Positions 1 to 5,809 of a stretch of 5,809 bases of DNA are shown piece by piece. The notes beneath the pieces are model-generated. The model did not search any database, was not told where the DNA came from, and worked only from the letters and a program-made list of their open reading frames with translations. Source of the stretch: Tannerella sp. (lineage in GTDB: Bacteria > Bacteroidota > Bacteroidia > Bacteroidales > Tannerellaceae); contig JAITHS010000087.1 of the NCBI GenBank assembly GCA_031279875.1, forward strand, positions 1-5,809. Direction: 5' to 3'. The translations under genes and the position numbers were made by a program. The stretch's first letter is position 1. Every line of letters starts with the position of its first letter.

Positions 1-3000
1 TTGGCGAGCATCTGCGTAAAACAATCGGCAACGACGCCATCGCCGACAAGTATGTTTATCAGGAACTTTACGACTCGACCATGACTTATGCCAAGCAAAT
101 AGCCGAAAAAAACAAGTTCCTGATGAAAGGCAAATATTCGGGTTCACAATCGAATGTGATACGTATCGGCAGCATGGGAAATGTTGCGCGGGGGTCTGTT
201 GTGGTGAGGGCAAACGGCGTTATTCTGACCGAAAACGTTGATTATATTGTCAATTACGACGGAGGAATAATTACTATCCTCAACGACGCATTGATTTCAA
301 GCAATGCCAAAATCGACGTCTCGTCTGAAAATCAGTCGATGAACAGTATGCAGCGCAAAACCGTTCTGGGTGCGGATATAAGTTATCAACTCTCGAAAAA
401 CTTCAACATCGGCGGTACAGTCATGCACCTTTCGGAGATGCCGATGATGACAAAACCGTCGTTCGGCGACGAATCGGTGAAAAATACTATGCTCGGATTA
501 AATTTTGATTATAAAACAGAAAGTCAATGGCTTACAAACATGTTCGACAAACTGCCGCTACTGCAACTTTCACAGCCGAGTTCGCTCTCGGTCAACGCCG
601 AGTTTGCCAAACTTATCGCCGGTCATTATCAAAACAAATACGTCGGCGAATATTCTTATCTCGATGATTTTGAATCTACACAAAATGAAATAGACCTTCA
701 AAATCCTTATTTCTGGAACTTGTCGAGCGCTCCGACCGACAATCTTAACGGCTCGCCGCTATTTCCCGAAGCCACGCTGACAAACAATATCGACTACGGC
801 AAAAACCGCGCTCTGCTGTCGTGGTACTATATCGACGGGCTTTTTACACGACGAAATTCATCTCTCCGACCGTCATATATGACTAACGACGATTTGTCGA
901 ACCATTACGTCCGTGCCGTGCTGTCGGAAGAACTGTTTCCTAACCGCGATTTGCTTTACAGCGATAATAACTATCTGAATGTCTTAAATTTAGCTTATTA
1001 TCCGACGGAGAGAGGCCCCTATAACCTTGATGCCGACAAAATCAATCCCGACGGCTCACTGCAAAATCCCGAACAACGATGGGGCGGCATGATGAGAAGC
1101 CTCGACCAGACCGATTTTGAACTCGCTAACGTACAGTATATTGAGTTCTGGATTATGGACCCGTTTATCTACGAGCCGGACAGCAAAGGTGGTCATCTGT
1201 ATTTCAATCTCGGCGAGATTTCGGAAGATATTCTGCGTGATGAAAAGAAATTTTTTGAAAACGGTTTGCCCGTCAACGGCGACCTCTCTGCCGTCGATAC
1301 TACCGTTTGGGGAAAAGTGCCGAAGCAGCAAAGCACCGTCTATGCTTTCGACAATACTGCCGGCGCAAGACCGCTTCAAGACGTCGGTTTCAACGGACTT
1401 TCGTCTGCCGAAGAGCATACTTTTCCTGCTTATCTGCAATATGTCGATAGACTGAAATCCAAACTCAATCAGGAGACGCTGACCATGATGCAGGCCGACA
1501 AATATTCGCCGCTCAACGACCCTGCGGGCGACGATTTCGGCTATTTCCGCAGTTATGATTATGACGAGCAACAGGCTGATATTCTGACACGTTACAAACA
1601 TTACAACGGCGTTGAAGGCAACTCCAAAGAAGCGTCCGAAACAAGAGAAACATACGGTACATCGTCGAAAATGACGCCCGATGTAGAAGATTTTAACATG
1701 GATAACACGCTCAATGAGAACGAAAAATATTTCTCCTACCGAGTTTCGATACGTCCAAAAGACATGGTTGTAGGTTCAAACTATATCGTTGACAAGCGCA
1801 CAACGAGCGTCAGGCTCGCTAACGGCACGCGAGAGGAAGTGTCATGGTATCAGTTTAAAATTCCAATCTCCGAATATACCGGCAAAACAGGTACGATAGC
1901 CGATTTTAGCTCAATACGGTTTATGAGAATGTATATGACTGATTTTGAGCAAACTACCATACTTCGTTTTGGAAAATTTGCCCTTGTACGCGGCGAATGG
2001 CGGCCTTATAAGCAGACACTCAACAAGCCCGGAGCATTGCCCTCAACCGACGCAACCCTTGCTATTGCGACCGTCAATATCGAAGAAAACGGCAACCGCG
2101 AACCTGTCAACTACGTCCTTCCGCCCGGCGTTACACGTATTACCGACCCCAGCCAGCCGCAACTGCGCCAACAAAACGAACAGTCTCTTTCTCTGAAAGT
2201 TACAAACCTCGCCGCACAAGACGCAAAAGCAATTTACAAGACTACTTATTTCGACCTGCGACGGTTTAAACGCCTGCAAATGTTTGTCCACGCCGAAGCC
2301 CTTACAGACGATATTACCGACCTTTCAAACGGTGATGTTTCGGTGTTTATCAGGCTCGGTTCCGACTACAAAAACAACTATTACGAATATGAAGTGCCGC
2401 TCACATTGACCCCGCACGGCAGTCGCGACCGCAACGAGGTATGGCCTGCCGATAACATGATGAATATCAATCTCGAAACACTTACCAACCTGAAACTCAG
2501 CCGCAACAGCGCCAAAAGCAATGCCGAAAGCGGCGTTACCTACAACAGCGTTTATTCGGAATATGACCCCGATAATACCCATAACACCGTTAGCGTGGTG
2601 GGCAATCCTACTTTGTCGGAAGTGAAAGTTATTATGGTCGGCATCCGCAACAACGCCAAAGACATCAAAAGCGCCGAAATATGGATTAATGAGTTACGAA
2701 CTACCGGTTTCGATGAATCGGGCGGATGGGCTGCAAATGCTAATATGAACCTTAATCTGTCGGATTTTGCCGTCATCAACGCTACCGGCAACATCGTAAC
2801 GGCAGGCTTCGGAACTATCGAACAGTCGGTTTCGGAACGCAGCATCGAAGACCACTCGCAATACAGCATCACTACGACTGTTCAACTCGGCAAATTATTC
2901 CCCGAAAAGGTCAAAATATCTCTACCGCTTTATTATGCTTTTACCAAAGAGACTTTTTCGCCGCTTTATAATCCCATTGACAGAGATATTTTGCTGCAAC

Positions 3001-5642
3001 GGTCAATCGACAACGAAACAACACGGGCAGGCAAAGATTCAATACGTAATTTCTCGAACGATACATATACTACTAAAGCAATGGCTCTCAACAACATACG
3101 ATTAGATATTCGCAGTAAGACGCCAATGCCTTACGACCCCGCCAATTTTACGATGGCATATTCGTCAAATTCCGAAACAAGGAAAAACCCGGAGACGGAA
3201 TACGAAACGACCAGCAATTTCCGTGCCAATCTCGACTATTCCTACAACCCTTTCGTGAAGCCTATTGTGCCGTTTAAATCGCTCAAAGGCAAGTCGTTTA
3301 TTACAAAATATCTCAACTCGCTGGCTATCGGCTATCTGCCGTCGGGACTGACTTTCCGCAACGATTTTAATCACGATTATTATGAAATAAAACTTCGAGA
3401 CCTCAACGATTTGGGCGCACAGAATGATTTTCCCGTTTCGTTTAGCCAAAATTTCCTCTGGAACAGAGATTTCGAGATACGGTGGAACCCGCTTTCAAAC
3501 GTTACCATGATGTTTACTTCCGGCACAAATGCTCGTATTGAAGAGGGTTATCTGCAAGTTAACCGCGAACTCAATCCCGACGATTACGAACGCTGGAAGG
3601 ATACGGTGATGAAAAGTATCGCCGACATGGGAACGCCGCTCCTTTACAATCAGTCGATGACGGTTAATTATACTCCTTCGTTTTCACAAATACCTTTCCT
3701 CGACTGGATTACGGGCAGTGCCGTATATACCGCTACCTACAATTGGGAAAAAGGCGCTTTTATCGACGAATTTACCAATCTCGGCAATTCAATCAAAAAC
3801 CAGCGACAAATACAGTTTCAAGGCGCTTTAAACCTGATGACGCTCTACAACAAGAACGAGTTTATAAAACGAACGCTCCAAAAAGCCACCGCCAAGCGTA
3901 ACAGCCTGATAAACAGTCAAAACAGTCGCGATAAAAAGTCCCCGCCACCACCTAAACCGCCTAAACCAAAGACGCTCGAAATGACGATAACTCTCAACCG
4001 CGACAGCAATACTATCGTGCAGCATAATATGCTGACTAAAAAAGTATCAATACGCGCCCGCAGAGCCGACGACAGCACCAAGCGTTACAAAGTTGATTAC
4101 AAAGCTCTCGATTATGCGCGCATAGCAATAACAAATCGCGATTCGGTATCCCTTATTTTGAAAATTACGCCGGTTACAATACAGGAAGAATCGTTTGCCT
4201 ACAAATTAAAGGAGTTTAGCGTTAAGGCTTCTACTATGCTTCGACGTATTTCTTTTAACTATACCGTTTCCGACGGAATGTATGTGCCGGGCTTTATGCC
4301 GAATATCGGCAACTGGTTCGGACAAGGCTCTACTGCCGGCGGTAGAGCGCCGGGGTGGGATTTTGCTTTCGGCGCTGTTAATAAGGACTTTATATATGAT
4401 TATTCCGATAACGGATGGCTCGTCCGTAACTCCGACAACATAACGCCGGCGCTTGTCAATCACATGCAAAATATTACTTTCAGAGCCGACTTGGAGCCTC
4501 TTAACGGTTTGAAAATCAACTTCGACGCACGTCATTCCGATTCACGCGATACGGAGATACAGTTTATGTCGTCGGGAATGCCCGAAACACGTACCGGCAA
4601 CTTTTCCATGACTACGATAGGTCTGGGTGGCTTTTTTGCAGGCTCCGGCGATGCACGCAAAGGCTACAAATCGGATGTGTTTGAAAAAATGTTAAACTAT
4701 CGTAATGTCATCGCCTCGCGTATGAACAAACTCTACGCCGGCTCGCGCTATCCTAACTCCGGCTTCCTCGAAGGTACTATTTATCCTAACCTCGAAAGCG
4801 GCTACGACCCGTCACACGGCAGCCCGGGTATCAATTCGAGCGACATCATAATACCAGCTTTCCTCGCCGCTTACACTAACCGTAAACCTGAAAAAGTTGA
4901 ACTGACGGCATTCCCGTCCATCTTTAACATTCGTCCTAACTGGGATGCTTCTTATGACGGTTTGCTGCAAATACCGCTGATAAACCGCTATTTCAAATCA
5001 ATAAGACTGAATCACAAATATAGTTGTGTTTACAGCATCGGCGGCTACAGTTCGTATCTCAATTACGTTAATGCCGGTCTGGGCGGCGATTTGGGGTATA
5101 TCGGCAATACCGAAACAGGCGCCCCGATACCGTCACTGGGCTATGAAATTGCAACAATATCGTTTGTCGAAGGCTTCAACCCTCTGCTCGGCGTCGATGC
5201 TACTCTGCTCAACGACATTACGGCGGGCATCAAAATGTCGAAAGGCCGCAATATCAACCTTAACGTATCTTCTTATCAGATGGTAGAGGTCTATAAAAAT
5301 GACTATACCGTTAGTCTCGGATATAAATACGCCGAATTTAACAAAGTACTCAAACTCCGCAAAAAAGGTGATTTCAGCAACGATTTGACCGTTCGTTGCG
5401 ACTATACTTACAGCAAAGGTTTGACGCTGATGCGCAAATTCGAGGAAGACTACACTCAGGCCACACAAGGCGCTATTTCAACAAAGTTACAGTTTTCAGC
5501 CGACTACACAGCAAGCCGTCGCGTTACCCTGCGAGCGTTCTACGACCTCCAAATCAACGAGCCTCTGGTGTCTTCCACAGCCTACCCAACCTCTAACTCC
5601 AATTACGGCATAAGCATCCAGATTTCGTTGGATAACCAGTGA
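1..5642 (+). CDS. sprA: SprA/Sov, type IX secretion outer-membrane translocon (5'-partial)
   Basis: This is the giant outer-membrane channel of the Bacteroidota type IX secretion system. In the known Flavobacterium structure it is a 36-strand single-chain beta-barrel that exports folded cargo carrying a T9SS C-terminal signal, partnered by PorV and a periplasmic plug. The frame is open from base 3 (visible residue n starts at base 3n) to TGA 5640-5642, so 1879 residues are seen; the family is about 2400-2500, and the N-terminus and signal peptide lie upstream. ATG 81 is internal. Family landmarks in order: KGKYSG (42-47) and the GSVVV..DYIV segment (64-94); YLDDFES (219-225); WYYIDGLF (274-281); LSNHYVRAVL with FPNRD (298-317); LAYYPTERGPYNLD (330-343); RWGGMMR (359-365); EFWIMDPF (381-388); NDPAGDDFGYFR (505-516); the VNYVLPPG/QPQLRQ block (694-733); QMFVHAE (759-765); SEVKVIMVGIRN (872-883); INELRTTGFDESGGWAA (894-910). 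From about 950 onward alternating aromatic/polar segments look like barrel strands, and the chain ends in an amphipathic strand (ISIQISLDNQ). No frameshift or missing block is visible. Recognition is from memory of the family, not a search. Confidence 0.96.
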   Translation, partial: GEHLRKTIGNDAIADKYVYQELYDSTMTYAKQIAEKNKFLMKGKYSGSQSNVIRIGSMGNVARGSVVVRANGVILTENVDYIVNYDGGIITILNDALISSNAKIDVSSENQSMNSMQRKTVLGADISYQLSKNFNIGGTVMHLSEMPMMTKPSFGDESVKNTMLGLNFDYKTESQWLTNMFDKLPLLQLSQPSSLSVNAEFAKLIAGHYQNKYVGEYSYLDDFESTQNEIDLQNPYFWNLSSAPTDNLNGSPLFPEATLTNNIDYGKNRALLSWYYIDGLFTRRNSSLRPSYMTNDDLSNHYVRAVLSEELFPNRDLLYSDNNYLNVLNLAYYPTERGPYNLDADKINPDGSLQNPEQRWGGMMRSLDQTDFELANVQYIEFWIMDPFIYEPDSKGGHLYFNLGEISEDILRDEKKFFENGLPVNGDLSAVDTTVWGKVPKQQSTVYAFDNTAGARPLQDVGFNGLSSAEEHTFPAYLQYVDRLKSKLNQETLTMMQADKYSPLNDPAGDDFGYFRSYDYDEQQADILTRYKHYNGVEGNSKEASETRETYGTSSKMTPDVEDFNMDNTLNENEKYFSYRVSIRPKDMVVGSNYIVDKRTTSVRLANGTREEVSWYQFKIPISEYTGKTGTIADFSSIRFMRMYMTDFEQTTILRFGKFALVRGEWRPYKQTLNKPGALPSTDATLAIATVNIEENGNREPVNYVLPPGVTRITDPSQPQLRQQNEQSLSLKVTNLAAQDAKAIYKTTYFDLRRFKRLQMFVHAEALTDDITDLSNGDVSVFIRLGSDYKNNYYEYEVPLTLTPHGSRDRNEVWPADNMMNINLETLTNLKLSRNSAKSNAESGVTYNSVYSEYDPDNTHNTVSVVGNPTLSEVKVIMVGIRNNAKDIKSAEIWINELRTTGFDESGGWAANANMNLNLSDFAVINATGNIVTAGFGTIEQSVSERSIEDHSQYSITTTVQLGKLFPEKVKISLPLYYAFTKETFSPLYNPIDRDILLQRSIDNETTRAGKDSIRNFSNDTYTTKAMALNNIRLDIRSKTPMPYDPANFTMAYSSNSETRKNPETEYETTSNFRANLDYSYNPFVKPIVPFKSLKGKSFITKYLNSLAIGYLPSGLTFRNDFNHDYYEIKLRDLNDLGAQNDFPVSFSQNFLWNRDFEIRWNPLSNVTMMFTSGTNARIEEGYLQVNRELNPDDYERWKDTVMKSIADMGTPLLYNQSMTVNYTPSFSQIPFLDWITGSAVYTATYNWEKGAFIDEFTNLGNSIKNQRQIQFQGALNLMTLYNKNEFIKRTLQKATAKRNSLINSQNSRDKKSPPPPKPPKPKTLEMTITLNRDSNTIVQHNMLTKKVSIRARRADDSTKRYKVDYKALDYARIAITNRDSVSLILKITPVTIQEESFAYKLKEFSVKASTMLRRISFNYTVSDGMYVPGFMPNIGNWFGQGSTAGGRAPGWDFAFGAVNKDFIYDYSDNGWLVRNSDNITPALVNHMQNITFRADLEPLNGLKINFDARHSDSRDTEIQFMSSGMPETRTGNFSMTTIGLGGFFAGSGDARKGYKSDVFEKMLNYRNVIASRMNKLYAGSRYPNSGFLEGTIYPNLESGYDPSHGSPGINSSDIIIPAFLAAYTNRKPEKVELTAFPSIFNIRPNWDASYDGLLQIPLINRYFKSIRLNHKYSCVYSIGGYSSYLNYVNAGLGGDLGYIGNTETGAPIPSLGYEIATISFVEGFNPLLGVDATLLNDITAGIKMSKGRNINLNVSSYQMVEVYKNDYTVSLGYKYAEFNKVLKLRKKGDFSNDLTVRCDYTYSKGLTLMRKFEEDYTQATQGAISTKLQFSADYTASRRVTLRAFYDLQINEPLVSSTAYPTSNSNYGISIQISLDNQ
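3942..4175 (+). other. Pro/Lys linker plus small soluble-looking insert inside SprA barrel region
   Basis: Visible residues 1314-1323 of SprA are a proline/lysine run (PPPPKPPKPK) preceded by a basic, Asn/Ser-rich stretch. Residues 1327-1391 follow; they are charged with short hydrophobic strand-like patches and lack the aromatic girdle pattern of barrel strands. The chain then returns to a conserved segment (YTVSDGMYVPGFMPNIG). I read this as a disordered linker leading into a small soluble beta-rich domain inserted between barrel strands. A comparable lysine-rich variable stretch followed by a short beta-rich segment occurs at this place in SprA relatives as I recall them; the side of the membrane on which it sits is not shown by the sequence. 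Confidence 0.5.
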
Positions 5643-5690
5643 ACACTTGGGTAAATTAAAAATTATTTGCATAGGGATGACGGTACCACG

Positions 5691-5725
5691 AACCCTTGCA
5701 GTGGTTTTAAACCCTGCAAGCGGTT
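5691..5725. repeat. Bulged inverted repeat after sprA, possible REP-like palindrome or terminator
   Basis: CTTGCAG (5695-5701) pairs perfectly with CTGCAAG (5714-5720). The stem extends outward, AACC (5691-5694) with GGTT (5722-5725), skipping a single bulged C at 5721. It extends inward, GGT (5703-5705) with ACC (5711-5713), skipping a bulged T at 5702 and closing on an A/T-rich loop. About 14 pairs form with only two one-base bulges. No run of T follows on the + strand (the flank is GGAGCTTCGAGG), so it does not look like a classic intrinsic terminator. It may act as an mRNA 3'-end stabiliser, or be a copy of a dispersed palindromic element. Confidence 0.7.
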
Positions 5726-5735
5726 TGGAGCTTCG

Positions 5736-5746
5736 AGGCTTTGCCT
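5736..5746. repeat. Small hairpin before A-rich tract
   Basis: AGGC (5736-5739) and GCCT (5743-5746) form a 4-bp stem around a TTT loop, directly followed by an A-rich tract. It is short enough to arise by chance. The tract after it is A, not T, so it would not terminate + strand transcription, and for the - strand the T-run would precede the hairpin rather than follow it. Confidence 0.3.
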
Positions 5747-5783
5747 GAAAAAACAAAAAAACGACCGATGAAAAAACAAAAAA
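5746..5783 (+). repeat. 15-nt direct repeat flanking the putative next start codon
   Basis: TGAAAAAACAAAAAA occurs at 5746-5760 and again, identically, at 5769-5783, a period of 23 bases. The second copy contains the TG of the putative ATG at 5768 and the first lysine codons. Because both copies are mostly A, slippage or low complexity is a sufficient explanation, but the shared non-A positions (TG and C) make it an exact repeat rather than just a poly-A tract. Confidence 0.6.
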
Positions 5784-5809
5784 CAAATCTTTTTAAAACG
5801 CTGATAGAT
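5768..5809 (+). CDS. Possible start of next gene (3'-truncated by window)
   Basis: An ATG at 5768 opens a frame that stays open to the window end, reading MKKQKTNLFKTLID. A lysine-rich start after an A-rich leader is common for Bacteroidota genes, which often lack a Shine-Dalgarno sequence; none is visible here (ACGACCG precedes the ATG). With only 14 codons the product cannot be recognised. In Flavobacterium johnsoniae sprA is, as I recall, followed by gcvH; these residues do not resemble the usual start of a GcvH protein. The frame could be fortuitous. Confidence 0.35.
   Translation, partial: MKKQKTNLFKTLID

Larger units (their letters stand above)
5643..5767. other. Intergenic gap downstream of sprA
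   Basis: This 125-bp stretch has no credible gene. It starts AT-rich (5651-5668), then holds a KpnI-type palindrome (GGTACC, 5682-5687), a strong bulged hairpin, a small hairpin and an A-rich tract. A Bacteroidota-type promoter (-33 TTG, -7 TAnnTTTG) was looked for. The best match is ATTATTTG at 5662-5669 with TTG at 5647-5649, but the first base pair of the -7 box is wrong and the 12-nt spacing is far shorter than the usual 19-21, so no promoter is called. Confidence 0.7.

Noticed and set aside
1056..1601. Open frame of 181 codons on the - strand inside sprA
   Set aside because: It lies wholly antisense to conserved SprA motifs, has no recognisable domain and no own promoter or start context. 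The + strand frame explains the sequence fully.
4330..4353. GC-rich near-palindromes CTAC-GCCGGC-GTAG and CCGGCG/CGCCGG
   Set aside because: They fall in the codons of a conserved Gly-rich SprA segment (STAGGRAPGWDF), so the symmetry is most simply a by-product of coding for glycine, alanine and arginine.
5647..5669. Bacteroidota promoter-like TTG and ATTATTTG
   Set aside because: The -7 box lacks the initial TA and the spacing is 12 nt instead of about 19-21, so the match is no better than chance in AT-rich sequence.
5677..5748. Small + strand frame of 23 codons (MTVPRTLAVV...) after sprA
   Set aside because: It is translated straight through the palindromic element and ends at the small hairpin. 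Nothing beyond a chance ATG supports it.
5691..5760. Classic rho-independent terminator for sprA
   Set aside because: The main hairpin is strong but no T-run follows it on the + strand; the tract downstream is A-rich. The - strand also lacks a T-run directly after the stem.
5496..5786. Open frame of 96 codons on the - strand over the sprA end and the gap
   Set aside because: Its first residues come from the A-rich tract and the intergenic hairpins, and the rest is antisense to the last barrel strands of SprA. No domain is recognisable.

Overview
The window is almost entirely the 3' part of one very large protein-coding gene on the + strand. It encodes SprA (called Sov in Porphyromonas), the giant outer-membrane translocon of the Bacteroidota type IX secretion system (T9SS). 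The reading frame is already open at the first base and runs without interruption to a TGA at 5640-5642, giving 1879 visible residues. Known SprA/Sov proteins are about 2400-2500 residues long, so roughly 500-600 N-terminal residues, including the signal peptide, lie upstream of the window. The ATG at 81 is an internal methionine, not the start of the gene.

Organism: SprA is restricted to the Bacteroidota, so the host is a member of that phylum. The moderate GC content and the lack of a clear Shine-Dalgarno sequence at the next possible start fit this. I cannot name a genus. Presence of sprA implies T9SS protein secretion; it does not by itself imply gliding motility.

Layout: 1-5642 is sprA (5'-partial). 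Positions 5643-5767 are a 125-bp non-coding gap holding a strong bulged hairpin (5691-5725), a small second hairpin (5736-5746) and an A-rich tract. A lysine-rich frame opening at ATG 5768 and running off the window end may be the first 14 codons of the next gene. A 15-nt sequence in the A-rich tract is repeated exactly across that putative start codon.

How the parts work together: SprA forms the single-polypeptide barrel through which folded T9SS cargo leaves the periplasm. Its known partners (PorV, the plug protein, the PorK/L/M/N motor-core) are not encoded here. I found no new system in this window. The items least explained by known biology are the intergenic palindromic element and the repeat at the putative downstream start.
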